Under the pieces are notes generated by a model. It did no database searches, had not been told where the DNA came from, and saw only the letters and a list, made by a program, of their open reading frames with translations. A stretch of 64,000 bases of DNA, taken from NCBI RefSeq assembly GCF_038003045.1, contig NZ_JBBOOK010000001.1:1550001-1614000 (forward strand). The letters are read 5' to 3'. Both the position numbers and the translations under genes were made by a program. Below are positions 8,609 through 17,943 of the stretch, in pieces. Within the stretch, counting starts at the first letter, position 1. The number at the start of each line of letters is the position of its first letter. The stretch is from Sporosarcina sp. FSL W7-1349. Its GTDB lineage: Bacteria; Bacillota; Bacilli; Bacillales_A; Planococcaceae.

Positions 8609-9373
8609 TCATTTTCCGTTTTTCGCTAGAAATTGCCGCACTGCTTCATGATGGGCTTCACTCGCCCATAAAATGGAGCACTGGCGGGATTCCTCCAACA
8701 TGCGGTCGCGCATGAAATCCGCTGTCCATTTGCGGATTGCCACTGTCTTGTACGCCCGGTGGACAGAAGGATGGATTTTCGACATTTTGGAAAGAAATTG
8801 AGCCAATCCTTCCTCAGCACTGCCATCATATAATTCAGTCGCCCACTCCGCCTCCAGCATTTGCTCAGCCGTGCGGATATTTGCTTCGGATAAGAGCCGG
8901 AACACACGGTCATGCTTTCCATCCTTCTCGAAAAGCAGCGTCGCTCCGCCCCAGCCGGTCGTGATGGCAAGCGTCCCTTGAATGAACCCCGCTTTCGCTT
9001 GGGAAGAGACAATCCGGTAATCACAAGCAGTCGCCACTTCACAACCGCCGCCCACTGCCGAACCATTCACCAAGGCGATGACCGGCATCGGGAGAGTCGC
9101 CACCCGGTAAAGCAATCCAGCCATGCGGCTCAACATGGGATAAGCTTCCTCGGCGGTCTGCATGCCATGGAACTCCGACAAATCGCCGCCCGAACAAAAC
9201 GCCCGATCCCCCGCGCCTGTGATGACCGCGTACCCCACATCCGGATTGTCCGAAATCCGGTCCAGGAATTCTTCCAAGCCGTCCATCACCTCATAATTGA
9301 CCGCATTCATCCGCTCCGGCCGGTCGATCGTGAATGTCGCAATCCCTTCATTGATCTCGATTTTATATGACAT
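8609..9373 (-). CDS. Enoyl-CoA hydratase/isomerase family protein
   Basis: Crotonase-fold enzymes act on acyl-CoA thioesters in fatty-acid or amino-acid breakdown. The 254-residue product begins MSYKIEINEGIATFTIDRPERMNAV. It has the oxyanion-hole segments AFCSGGDLSEF and LVNGSAVGGGCEVATACDYRI, in which the second-glycine region is typical. I prefer the ATG at 9373, with AAGGGTGG upstream, over a GTG at 9382. It is transcribed toward the carboxylase operon but separated from it by a terminator and about 240 bp. The typical hydratase glutamates at both catalytic positions are not both evident, so isomerase or another crotonase activity is possible. Confidence 0.85.
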   Translation of the reverse strand: MSYKIEINEGIATFTIDRPERMNAVNYEVMDGLEEFLDRISDNPDVGYAVITGAGDRAFCSGGDLSEFHGMQTAEEAYPMLSRMAGLLYRVATLPMPVIALVNGSAVGGGCEVATACDYRIVSSQAKAGFIQGTLAITTGWGGATLLFEKDGKHDRVFRLLSEANIRTAEQMLEAEWATELYDGSAEEGLAQFLSKMSKIHPSVHRAYKTVAIRKWTADFMRDRMLEESRQCSILWASEAHHEAVRQFLAKNGK

Positions 9374-9460
9374 CCCATCCACCCTTTCTTTCTGTATACC
9401 TTTTTAGAATACCATAGGTTACCAAGATTAGGGAACGGTTTGTGGGATGGGGATGGGTCG

Positions 9461-9757
9461 GAAACGTTTCGGGGTTGAGTGAAAGTGTTTGGAGGTCGAG
9501 CGATAGTGTTGCGAGGTTTTAGGGAATTATTGTGGGGGTTGAGTGGAACGTTATGAAGTTTGGTAAAAACGTTTGGAGGTGGACGAAATGTTGAGAGGTT
9601 GGTCGATGATGTTGAGTGGTTTCAAGGAAATGTTGCGAGGTTTGAGAGAAATGTTATGAGGTTTCTGGGAAACGTTGCGAGGTTTGAGAGAAATGTTATG
9701 AGGTTTCTGGGAAACGTTGCGAGGTTTGATCGGAACGTTATGAAGTTTGGCAAATAC
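9461..9757. repeat. Tandem array of 21-bp units (locus A)
   Basis: About 14 degenerate units of 21 bp follow one another. Their shared GTT core falls at 9466, 9487, 9508, 9529 (degenerate), 9550, 9571, 9590, 9611, 9632, 9653, 9674, 9695, 9716 and 9737. All steps are 21 bp except one of 19. The consensus is about GAAAYGTTNYGAGGTTNGN. The last five units are the most regular and alternate in two flavours (AACGTTGCGAGG and AATGTTATGAGG). Because 21 is a multiple of 3, both strands contain open stretches with 7-residue repeats, but these lack ribosome binding sites and are not considered genes. The same family occurs, inverted, at 43.69-44.01 kb. Confidence 0.92.
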
Positions 9758-9805
9758 CTTCAAAAGCGTCCAAAACACCGCAAAAGTCCAGCACATCCAG
9801 CCAAA

Positions 9806-9840
9806 TTAAAAACCACCGGGAGCCATGGTCTCTCGGTGGT
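9806..9840 (-). terminator. Terminator of yceD-rpmF
   Basis: On the minus strand ACCACCGAGA pairs with TCCCGGTGGT (one G-U) and is followed by TTTTTAATTT. It lies about 40 bp beyond the rpmF stop. Confidence 0.8.
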
Positions 9841-9881
9841 CTTCTAATAAGACGTAGGCCTTATCTATAGACAAATCTTGA

Positions 9882-10055
9882 TTATTCGCCTACGACGTCT
9901 TTCCCTTTGTAGTGACCGCATGATTTACATACGCGGTGAGCCAACTTCATGTCGCCACAGTTTTCACATGTCGTCATGCCAGGTACTTGTAGTTTGTAAT
10001 GAGTACGGCGTTGGCGTTTTACTGTTTTGGAAGTTCTTCTTTTTGGTACTGCCAT
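9882..10055 (-). CDS. rpmF: 50S ribosomal protein L32
   Basis: L32 is a small protein of the large ribosomal subunit. The 57-residue product starts [11 protein letters not shown] after a strong AAGGAGGTG site. The basic N-terminal half is followed by a four-cysteine zinc ribbon: CENC, then CKSC nine residues later. This is therefore the zinc-binding (C+) form; some Bacillales also carry a cysteine-free paralogue for zinc limitation. It follows yceD directly and shares its promoter. Confidence 0.97.
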   Translation of the reverse strand: MAVPKRRTSKTVKRQRRTHYKLQVPGMTTCENCGDMKLAHRVCKSCGHYKGKDVVGE

Positions 10056-10078
10056 TGGGGGCACCTCCTTATAATTGC

Positions 10079-10612
10079 CTATTCATCCTTGGATTCGAAA
10101 AACTTGGCCAGATCGGCAAGTCTTGGATCCACTTTGGTTTCCTGTTCTTCCTGGAGCCGGGCTTGGAATTCGTCGTCCGTCGTATAGGACCAGCCTTTTC
10201 CTTCGGTTTGCTTCATTTCGTCTGCATTCTCGCTGAACACTTGAAGCGGGACTTCCAATAGGAGCAATTCCTCGAAAAGAGGCGTCGGGTCGATGACCTC
10301 CCCCACAACCGGATGAATTTCATCGTCCGTTGCCAAGGTGGCTTCGTCCCAACTGAATTGTTCGTCGGTTTCAATGGAAAACGGGTACTCGACATCTTCC
10401 CAAGTCCGTGAACAAGGCAAGGTCATTGTCCCTTCCAAATGAAATCGGCATGTCAGCTTTTTTGAACCGATGGAGCAGCTGCCGGTCACATGGACAGGCG
10501 AAATATCCCGGATTTCCGGATTCCGTTTTTTGACGGATGCAAGGTCAACCGCTTCGTCAAGTGGCATCGGACCTTGTCTGTATTTCTGTAATTGATGGAT
10601 GGACCATTTCAT
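10079..10612 (-). CDS. yceD: YceD family protein (DUF177), 23S rRNA accumulation
   Basis: YceD/YlbN-family proteins are encoded next to rpmF across bacteria and are implicated in 23S rRNA accumulation or processing. The 177-residue acidic product begins [20 protein letters not shown] (ATG at 10612, with GAGGTGAT upstream). A cysteine pair sits in the central domain ([16 protein letters not shown]), and the C-terminus is acidic and ends [16 protein letters not shown]. rpmF follows 23 bp downstream. A perfect sigma-A promoter lies 28 bp before the start. Confidence 0.92.
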   Translation of the reverse strand: MKWSIHQLQKYRQGPMPLDEAVDLASVKKRNPEIRDISPVHVTGSCSIGSKKLTCRFHLEGTMTLPCSRTWEDVEYPFSIETDEQFSWDEATLATDDEIHPVVGEVIDPTPLFEELLLLEVPLQVFSENADEMKQTEGKGWSYTTDDEFQARLQEEQETKVDPRLADLAKFFESKDE

Positions 10613-10639
10613 GTCTATCACCTCAAGACAACAAAATTG

Positions 10640-10668
10640 ATTATATAATGTGGCTGTAGGGATGTCAA
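10640..10668 (-). promoter_or_regulatory. Consensus sigma-A promoter of yceD-rpmF
   Basis: On the minus strand TTGACA (plus 10663-10668) and TATAAT (10640-10645) are separated by exactly 17 bp, a perfect consensus that suggests strong expression of the ribosomal protein unit. Confidence 0.9.
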
Positions 10669-10677
10669 GATATTTTC

Positions 10678-10708
10678 TTGTCACCGGTGACACGGAATAC
10701 GTTATAAT
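10678..10708 (+). promoter_or_regulatory. Probable promoter of tmcAL
   Basis: TTGTCA (10678-10683) and TATAAT (10703-10708) are 19 bp apart, 31 bp before the tmcAL start. It diverges from the yceD promoter, whose -35 element is only about 10 bp away. Confidence 0.5.
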
Positions 10709-10739
10709 TATCCTATATTGTAGCAAAGGAGGGACCGCT

Positions 10740-11960
10740 TTGAAAGCGACAGGAGTCGTCGTCGAATATAACCCATTCCATAATGGTCATCTCCACCATG
10801 TAACGGAGGCACGAAACCGGACGGATGCCGATATTATCATAGCCGTTATGAGCGGAAACTTCCTGCAGCGGGGAGAGCCCGCCTTCGTCGACAAACGGAC
10901 GCGGGCCAAGATGGCGCTGGAAAACCATGTCGATATCGTATTCGAATTGCCTTACGCCTTCGCCACAGCTCATGCGCCCGAGTTCGCACGCGGAGCCATC
11001 ACACTTTTGGACGCCGCCCATTGCGACGCCTACTGTTTCGGAAGCGAAGACGGAGATATCCAGGCATTCGAAAGGGCGCTGGACCTCATCGAGCGCGCAG
11101 GACAGGATTATGAACAAACGGTGAAGACCGCCGTGAAACAGGGGGTCAGTTATCCACAAGCGTTGAATGAAGCGTACCGCCAGACCGTCCGCCTGTCCGA
11201 TTCCGGCGAATCAGTAGTGGATTTGACCAAACCGAATAATATTTTAGGGTATCAATACATGGAGGCCGCCCGTACGCTTGGATCTTCCATGAAGGCGGTC
11301 ACCATCCCGCGCATTATAGCGGGCTATCATGACAAGGCGGTCGTTGGCAATTCGATTGCGAGCGCAACCGGAATCCGTAAATCCTTTTTTGAAATGGCAG
11401 CACTGGATGCGGTTTCGGGTTTCATCCCAGAACCGACTCGGACCGGCCTGGTGGACTGGCAGGAGGAACAGCAGTCTTTCGGCGCTTGGCCTTCGTTCTA
11501 CCCATTGCTTCGCGTCATCATCCTCCGCGAGGGGCCCGAGCGACTTTCCCGGATTGCAGACATTACAGAGGGCATCGAGAACCTCTTATACCGCGCTGCC
11601 GCAGAACACGGCGAATTCGAACCGTTCATGAATGAAGTGAAATCCAAACGGTACACGTGGACCCGGATCCAACGCATGCTAACGCATATTTTTACCGGTT
11701 ACACATATGAATTACGCAATGAAATCGAGGCTCCTTCCTATTTGCGGCTACTTGGCATGACGGAAGCGGGACAGCGGTATTTGAATCAATTCAAGAAAAA
11801 GATGAAGCTGCCCATCGTCAGCAAGGCAGCCTCCTATTCCGATCCGTCCCTCGCCATGGACTGCAAGGCGTCGGACATGTACGCTTTGGGGATTGGAGGC
11901 GGGACAGCCCACTCCCGTCTAGGGGCCGATTACAAGCACCCCCCTATCATCATTCCGTAG
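10740..11960 (+). CDS. tmcAL: tRNA(Met) cytidine acetate ligase
   Basis: TmcAL (YlbM) activates acetate with ATP and transfers it to the wobble cytidine of elongator tRNA-Met, giving N4-acetylcytidine. The 406-residue product starts at a TTG (10740) preceded by AAAGGAGGG. The N-terminus KATGVVVEYNPFHNGHLHHV has the nucleotidyltransferase HxGH-type motif (HNGH). Further family segments are IIAVMSGNFLQRGEPAFVDK and KPNNILGYQYMEA. It is divergently transcribed from yceD and convergent with the ylbL protease gene; their stops are 3 bp apart. Confidence 0.93.
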   Translation: MKATGVVVEYNPFHNGHLHHVTEARNRTDADIIIAVMSGNFLQRGEPAFVDKRTRAKMALENHVDIVFELPYAFATAHAPEFARGAITLLDAAHCDAYCFGSEDGDIQAFERALDLIERAGQDYEQTVKTAVKQGVSYPQALNEAYRQTVRLSDSGESVVDLTKPNNILGYQYMEAARTLGSSMKAVTIPRIIAGYHDKAVVGNSIASATGIRKSFFEMAALDAVSGFIPEPTRTGLVDWQEEQQSFGAWPSFYPLLRVIILREGPERLSRIADITEGIENLLYRAAAEHGEFEPFMNEVKSKRYTWTRIQRMLTHIFTGYTYELRNEIEAPSYLRLLGMTEAGQRYLNQFKKKMKLPIVSKAASYSDPSLAMDCKASDMYALGIGGGTAHSRLGADYKHPPIIIP

Positions 11961-11963
11961 GAT

Positions 11964-13010
11964 TTATTTTTCTTCTAGCGTCTGCAAATAAGCAAGGGCA
12001 TCATCTACCGTCTTCACTGGCACGATTTTCATTTTCGTGCCGATTTTTTCCGCCATTTTCACCGCTTCCTCGTAATTTGTCATGATTCCCGGGTTCGCTT
12101 CCCGCACTTCGTCAGGCAAATCGTCATCCGGGGCAAAGAAAATTTCCACGCCTTTCCGGTCGGCCGCGACGACTTTGAAATCGGCCCCGCCGATCCGTCC
12201 GACCGTCCCGTCTTCCAGCATTTCACCGGTTCCTGCAATGTTGTACCCCTTCGTCAAATCCTCGTCCAGTAATTGGTTTATAATTTCAAGAGTGAACATC
12301 AACCCTGCCGAAGGGCCGCCGATATCGGCTGTATGGAAATCTACTTTTGGATCCGTTGTCAGCGTCCGGTCCTCTTGAAACTGGATGCCCAGCCCGACAC
12401 GCCCATCGTTATCCGGAATCTCTTTCATCGATAGGGCGATAAGCTTCTCTTCCTTTTCCCGTTCTATTGTCAGATGAACGTCATCCCCTTCTCCCTTATC
12501 GGCAATCAAAGAAGCAAATTGCCCAGTTTCCTTCAAAGGAACCCCATCTACCGCATGGATTTTATCTCCAACTTCCAATTTCCCGTCCGCGGCTCCACCC
12601 GGCAAGACCATCATGACGAAAACCCCGTCAAAATCAACTTTCAGTGGAAACCCTGTTTTTTGATAGGCAACATGGATTGCGTTGAATTGCGAATCAGACA
12701 TCAGCTTTTTCTGCCGCGTCGTATATTCTTTGTCATCCTCCCCATGTCGCCGCACTTTATAGGAAGGCAAGAGCTTTTGATAGTCGGAGAACTTCGCGTA
12801 GAGATAGGTGGCCGGCGTCGCTTTCGACACGGAAATGGTCATCAAGCTGAATGTGCCGATATCGTCTTCATCCCCTCCCTGAACTTTGACAAATGGGGAA
12901 AGTTCGTAAGCACCGCCAGGCTTCGATATGTACGTATCCATCGGATATAAGAGCACTGCGGCCAGGATGGCAAGGATGGCTAGCAGCAAACCAAGCCGTT
13001 TCATTCTCAT
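11964..13010 (-). CDS. SepM/YlbL-type PDZ-Lon membrane protease
   Basis: These serine proteases are anchored in the membrane and act outside the cell; the streptococcal member SepM trims a signal peptide. The 348-residue product has one N-terminal membrane segment (about 5-22). A PDZ domain follows (about 115-190, with DGVFVMMVLPGGAA and LEVGDKIHAVDG). A C-terminal Lon-type proteolytic domain contains the catalytic Ser in GGPSAGLM and the likely partner Lys in GGADFKVVAA. I use the ATG at 13010, after GGAGGTGA; a TTG one codon upstream is possible. Position matches B. subtilis ylbL. The target in Bacillales is unknown. Confidence 0.9.
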   Translation of the reverse strand: MRMKRLGLLLAILAILAAVLLYPMDTYISKPGGAYELSPFVKVQGGDEDDIGTFSLMTISVSKATPATYLYAKFSDYQKLLPSYKVRRHGEDDKEYTTRQKKLMSDSQFNAIHVAYQKTGFPLKVDFDGVFVMMVLPGGAADGKLEVGDKIHAVDGVPLKETGQFASLIADKGEGDDVHLTIEREKEEKLIALSMKEIPDNDGRVGLGIQFQEDRTLTTDPKVDFHTADIGGPSAGLMFTLEIINQLLDEDLTKGYNIAGTGEMLEDGTVGRIGGADFKVVAADRKGVEIFFAPDDDLPDEVREANPGIMTNYEEAVKMAEKIGTKMKIVPVKTVDDALAYLQTLEEK

Positions 13011-13213
13011 CAATGGTCACCTCCGTTAATAGCCTGTTCGTTCTGGACATATATATAAGCCAAGATCAGTAAAAATGTTTTTTCACCTGCCAAGTAGCCG
13101 GATTATTTTTCCTTTGGCTGGCACTATTCCAGTCTAGCATTGATAAAACGGCCGGACAAAGAGTTTTATTTCCATCCTCAGCTTTCTACCTACTCTCAGA
13201 AAGGAGCAAGTGC

Positions 13214-13246
13214 ATGAACCGTCACATTCAGGCACCCCGATCGTAG
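13214..13246 (+). CDS. Possible 10-codon leader ORF before ylbJ-like gene
   Basis: An ATG at 13214 follows AAAGGAG and encodes ten residues (MNRHIQAPRS) before a TAG, 4 bp before the next gene's ATG and in a different frame. The strong ribosome binding site belongs to this small ORF and not to the larger gene. It may be a coupling leader, or it may be the true start of the ylbJ-like gene separated from the rest by a frameshift. Confidence 0.35.
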   Translation: MNRHIQAPRS

Positions 13247-13250
13247 TCAG

Positions 13251-14138
13251 ATGGCAACCATTGCGATCATCTGGGGACTGATCATCCTTTTCATCTTGCA
13301 ACCCGGCATTTCTCACGAAGGAGCGGAATTCGGCGCTCAACTGTTCGTCCATGCGCTCCTTCCGTATTTACTGCCCTATATCATTTTGACCCAATGGCTG
13401 CTAAAAATACCGGTTCGGGCAAGGCGGACTTCAAAATGGCAAAAATTCGTGAAGGCTTATATTCTTGGCTCGTTCGGCGGTTTCCCGGTCGGGGCTGTGA
13501 CCGTATCCGAAATGAAGAAAAACGGGGAATTGACGAGGAGGCAAAGCGGCCTGCTCTTAGCCGCCTGCCATGCACCCGGTCCAATGTTCGTCATCGGTTT
13601 CGTCGGGACAGAATTGTTTGGCAGTGTCGGGGCAGGATGGAAATTGCTGGCCGCCACTCATTTATCGAATATCCTTTTTTTCATGCTCACTTTATTTCTC
13701 ATGCGAAAAGATGAATCCCAAGAAAAACCGAATGACGAGCCCAAATCTCGAGAAACCGGCTTGCCTTTGCTGGATGCCATCAAAGAGAGCTCTTCGATCA
13801 TCATACTCGTTGCCACCACGGTCATTTTCTTCTCTTCCCTTGGAACAGTCTTGTCATCAGTCGCCACCGCCACATTCACCGTCGATCTCGGCATTACTAA
13901 GACGATTGCGCTATCCATTTTTGAAATGACATCAGGCGTCCAATCCGCTACTGACCATTTCTACGGGTATGCCTTCTTCCCATTTCTCATCGCCGCCATT
14001 TTATCATTAAATGGGATGAGCATTCATATGCAGGTATTTGTCATTGCAAACGCAGCCCGTCTCCCGTTGATGCCCTATGTGTTAGGAAGGGTCTGGAGCT
14101 TCCTCCTCGTCCCGTTCCTGTTTTATCTTATTTACTGA
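13251..14138 (+). CDS. YlbJ-like nucleoside-recognition/gate domain membrane protein
   Basis: YlbJ is a polytopic membrane protein needed for spore cortex formation in B. subtilis. The 295-residue product has about eight hydrophobic segments. It carries YlbJ-like signatures: ALLPYLLPYIILTQWLL, ILGSFGGFPVGA, LAACHAPGPMFVIGFVG, and LSIFEMTSGVQS in the second gate repeat. It is shorter than the ~400 residues of B. subtilis YlbJ. The ATG at 13251 has no good ribosome binding site of its own, whereas a 10-codon ORF just upstream does. The gene lies between ylbL and coaD as expected, but ylbK is absent. Function in this organism is inferred from family only. Confidence 0.75.
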   Translation: MATIAIIWGLIILFILQPGISHEGAEFGAQLFVHALLPYLLPYIILTQWLLKIPVRARRTSKWQKFVKAYILGSFGGFPVGAVTVSEMKKNGELTRRQSGLLLAACHAPGPMFVIGFVGTELFGSVGAGWKLLAATHLSNILFFMLTLFLMRKDESQEKPNDEPKSRETGLPLLDAIKESSSIIILVATTVIFFSSLGTVLSSVATATFTVDLGITKTIALSIFEMTSGVQSATDHFYGYAFFPFLIAAILSLNGMSIHMQVFVIANAARLPLMPYVLGRVWSFLLVPFLFYLIY

Positions 14139-14146
14139 GGAAGTGA

Positions 14147-14182
14147 AAATGGTTATGATGAGCAGTCTCATCATAACCATTT
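14147..14182. terminator. Bidirectional terminator between ylbJ-like gene and coaD
   Basis: A perfect 16-bp inverted repeat, AAATGGTTATGATGAG and its complement, encloses a CAGT loop. It sits 8 bp after the ylbJ-like stop and 4 bp beyond the coaD stop, so it can end both convergent transcripts. On the minus strand the 3' end is TTTTC. Confidence 0.85.
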
Positions 14183-14186
14183 AGCA

Positions 14187-15222
<1,036 letters not shown>

Positions 15223-15226
<4 letters not shown>

Positions 15227-16665
15227 TTCGGTTGAACCTCCTCCAACAGATTTGCAATCGGCACAATATCAATCTGCTCCTCTTTCTTCTCGATGCTCAG
15301 CAAAAATAGACGCTTGAATGCCTCTTCTTGGAAATAGATATCCCCTTCCAACAGTTCGAAAGGAATGGAATTGACCGTGAATTTCTGTTCATTATACACG
15401 TAAAAAGGATCCTTTCTCGGAAACCTGAAATTCCGTTGGTCGCTTTTTATATAAATGGAACGTTCGTTGCTGTCGATCGTATAGCCGATCTTGCGTAAAA
15501 TTGTCTTCGAGGGATAAAGGATCTTCCCGTCTTTCAGCAGGACGCGCAGTTCCGGGAGCGCCTCTCCATTCAACGTGACAGTCCGGAGATCTTCCACGAG
15601 GAATGGATGATCGGCGGAACCGTCTTTGAGGCTTTTCTCAAAATAGGAAGTACCGAATCCCGTTACTTCGCCTATCAGGTCATCAAGAGCGGCCCCATTC
15701 ATCTTTTCCCCTGTTTTCTTATGTAATTTGGTTTGCAAAGCGGCCATCTCATCCTCTGTAACCGATTCCTGCAGTGTTTGGTACATGGCCCGGGCTTCGG
15801 ATGAACCTGTCGGCTTATCGCTCAAAATGGAAGCGAGCACTTCGGCAAGGGTCGGTCCGGTTGCCGGCAGTTGAAATCGTCCATCCATGCTGCTTGCCAT
15901 AAAAAGGTCCGTGGCACGGCCGATATTTCGATTCGGTGTGATGATGAAACGCCCCGAACGGATGACTTGTCCCTCCTTCCCCAAAATAACGGTGGAATGA
16001 GGCACCTGCACTTCCTCCAACGCCGCATTCGCGCTCTCAAAATTGACCTCCGTCCCGCTTTTCCCGTAGACGGATAAGCGATCTCCCTTAAATACCAAAG
16101 GCGAATTCTCTTTTTGCCAATAAAGATCGGATATGCTACCTGCCCCCCGGTAATAGGAATAATCGATATGTTCCATCTCCTTATGCCCAATCCGTTTCAA
16201 GCCATTGACCCATAAGCCGCCAATCCCTGTTTCATCCGTCAGATGGAAGCGGGTCGTTGACACGATTGCCCCCCGAAGCTCTGCAAAGGTGTTTCGGAAG
16301 AGGGCGGTTCCCTTCATGGCCTGTTCCTTTGGGATCACATAGGAAATGGACTGGACAGGCACTTCCCCTTCTGATAGCCCGGTCAAATTTTCATCCAACC
16401 GGTCACAGGAAGTCGGTTCTTCTAAATGGCAGGAGCGGGTCACACTTTTCTCAGGCCAGACGATTTCGTATCGATCCGAGGATAAGTTGCTAAAATGGTG
16501 GCGGATGTGAAGGCCATCCGGACGGTTCACCAACTCAATCTCCTGCTTAACTTCCCGGATGCCCGCAGCTTCCGCGTCCGACCCTTCTTTCTGACTGTAA
16601 TGCATATATATAAGAAGCGCATCCACAATCAACAAAATTACAACCGTCCTAACAATAAATTTCAA
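15223..16665 (-). CDS. Membrane-anchored protein of unknown function
   Basis: I do not recognise this 480-residue protein. An N-terminal hydrophobic segment (about 5-23, VRTVVILLIVDALLIYMHY in part) suggests a signal anchor with the rest outside the membrane. A central part rich in beta-type sequence carries two cysteines (RSCHLEEPTSCDRL) that could form a disulphide. The C-terminal part (from about 375) reads VTLNGEALPELRVLLKDGKILYPS, then RKIGYTIDSNERSIYI. This resembles the beta-repeat copper-amine-oxidase-N-like 'stalk' domains of Firmicutes surface proteins. Its stop overlaps the rsmD start, so it heads the rsmD-coaD operon. A wall or spore-surface role is only a guess. Confidence 0.7.
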
Positions 16666-16730
16666 GTTCTACACCCCGTCGCATGGTATGATGAATACGG
16701 TATTCCATATTCAGAAAGGTAGTGTTCCTT

Positions 16731-17117
16731 ATGATTTTGCATCAGCGATTTATCGAACTCGGCGAAGGGTATGGTGATGTTTACGAACTCTGTGAATTGA
16801 TCCATACCAACGGGCACCGTTTACATAACACCTATTTGTTGGCTTCCAATACAGCAACCGGCAAGGCGTTTTCACTGGCCGCCTCGTTCCGACCGGCCAG
16901 CGGTTGCAATTTCATGCCAATCTACATTTGCCGCGAAGGCATTGCAGACCGGGATTCAAAACGGATCACCCTGTTCCAGGAAGCAGCGCAGCAAGCCGGA
17001 AGCCAGCCTGTCGCCATCGAATTAAAGAACTCTTCAGAATTTGCCGAGCAAGAACTGTTCTATCAATATGTCATCGGCATCTTGCGCCTGAACCATTTAT
17101 TGCCTCCGCTGCAATGA
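16731..17117 (+). CDS. Conserved Bacillales protein, probably DUF7147 family
   Basis: The 128-residue product begins MILHQRFIELGEGYGDVYELCEL (ATG at 16731, with AGAAAGG upstream). It reads as a compact soluble alpha/beta protein with no membrane segment. A short segment FMPIYICREGI in mid-sequence and EQELFYQYVIGILRLNHLLPPLQ (in part) at the C-terminus are the most distinctive stretches. Proteins of this type next to ylbG in Bacillales are grouped as DUF7147, and some databases mislabel them as methylthioribose kinases; no kinase motif is visible. It is convergent with ylbG, stop codons 2 bp apart. Confidence 0.6.
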   Translation: MILHQRFIELGEGYGDVYELCELIHTNGHRLHNTYLLASNTATGKAFSLAASFRPASGCNFMPIYICREGIADRDSKRITLFQEAAQQAGSQPVAIELKNSSEFAEQELFYQYVIGILRLNHLLPPLQ

Positions 17118-17119
17118 GC

Positions 17120-17392
17120 TTATAAACCGGCTTTATAATCATATTCTTTCGCTTTATCAGGCTTGGCATTCGTATATTCCGTCTTAATGAATGGCCGATA
17201 GGAAGGCAACACTTTTTTCACGGACGGCAACCGCTCGATCTTGCCGATGACTCCATCGACATCCTCCTGATTGCAATAGAGGACCACATATTTCATCTTG
17301 CGAGAGATATAATGGACATGACCGTATTTACGGAATGATTTTGCCTGTCTTAAATGATGGAGATATACAATTACTCCTTGTCGATCAACCAT
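17120..17392 (-). CDS. ylbG: YlbG family protein (DUF2129)
   Basis: The 90-residue product begins [20 protein letters not shown] (ATG at 17392, after GAGGGGAAA). It is a small basic cytosolic protein with the family core [20 protein letters not shown] and the C-terminal [19 protein letters not shown]. The family has no proven function. In B. subtilis ylbG is adjacent to ylbF (ricF); here ricF is about 1.6 kb away with a degenerate GDPD gene in between, so the pair has been separated. Confidence 0.88.
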   Translation of the reverse strand: MVDRQGVIVYLHHLRQAKSFRKYGHVHYISRKMKYVVLYCNQEDVDGVIGKIERLPSVKKVLPSYRPFIKTEYTNAKPDKAKEYDYKAGL

Positions 17393-17943
17393 AGATTTCC
17401 CCTCTTTTCCTAACACATACAATACCATAGGTCCGAAAAGGCCTGCAACCGAACATCTTCCAACTTTTGCTCACAGAAAACCGGAACGGGCCACGCCGGA
17501 ACGTGGACATTCATCAACTTAGCACAGGTGGTGTAGGGAAAGAAGATTTGCCATCTTACGAAAAAGGACTGGTCTGTATAATTTAGGGAACGGCAATCGA
17601 CTGTGTACGAAGCTGCACAATCGGCTTGAAGGGCTGGAAATCCGTGGATAAAAAAAGGATGAACGGATGGAAAAACAATTGGCTTTAATACTGGACAAAC
17701 TTGGAGAGTTGGATGGTATCCGAGGTGAACGAAGTAAAATTTTTTAATTTGCGAAGAGAACTGGCTATAGAGACGGGAAATCACGAACCATAACCTCTCA
17801 CCCATTCAATGCCCTGTAAAACCGAGGCCCTTCCTTCCCGCCATCATCCAGGATTCCAACTGCTTTGTGTCCAAATATGGCTGACAGTACCAATCTTTTA
17901 TCCTATAATGAAATAAGGATATGTAAATTGAGGAGGTTCCTGA
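17393..17943. other. Intergenic region with short coding relics
   Basis: No convincing gene is present. On the plus strand a 26-codon ORF at 17667-17747 (MEKQLALILDKLGELDGI...) is followed in another frame by coding-like sequence ending near 17800. It may be the remains of a small helical protein gene. The last part holds the promoter of the GDPD-like gene. Confidence 0.4.
17881..17909 (+). promoter_or_regulatory. Sigma-A promoter of GDPD-like gene
   Basis: CTGACA (17881-17886) and TATAAT (17904-17909) are 17 bp apart, 34 bp before the ATG, followed by a GAGGAGG ribosome binding site. Confidence 0.75.

Noticed and set aside
9461..9757. CRISPR array
   Set aside because: There are no unique spacers: the repeat units follow each other directly and are degenerate. 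No cas genes are nearby.
9551..9796. Open reading frames with 7-residue repeats inside the 21-bp array, on both strands
   Set aside because: The repeat length is a multiple of three, so open frames arise automatically. They have no ribosome binding site, occur on both strands, and the array has a 19-bp step that breaks the frame.
17410..17805. 131-codon minus-strand frame between ylbG and the GDPD-like gene
   Set aside because: The sequence is low in charged residues and unlike any protein family I know, has no ribosome binding site, and overlaps the plus-strand relic and promoter region.
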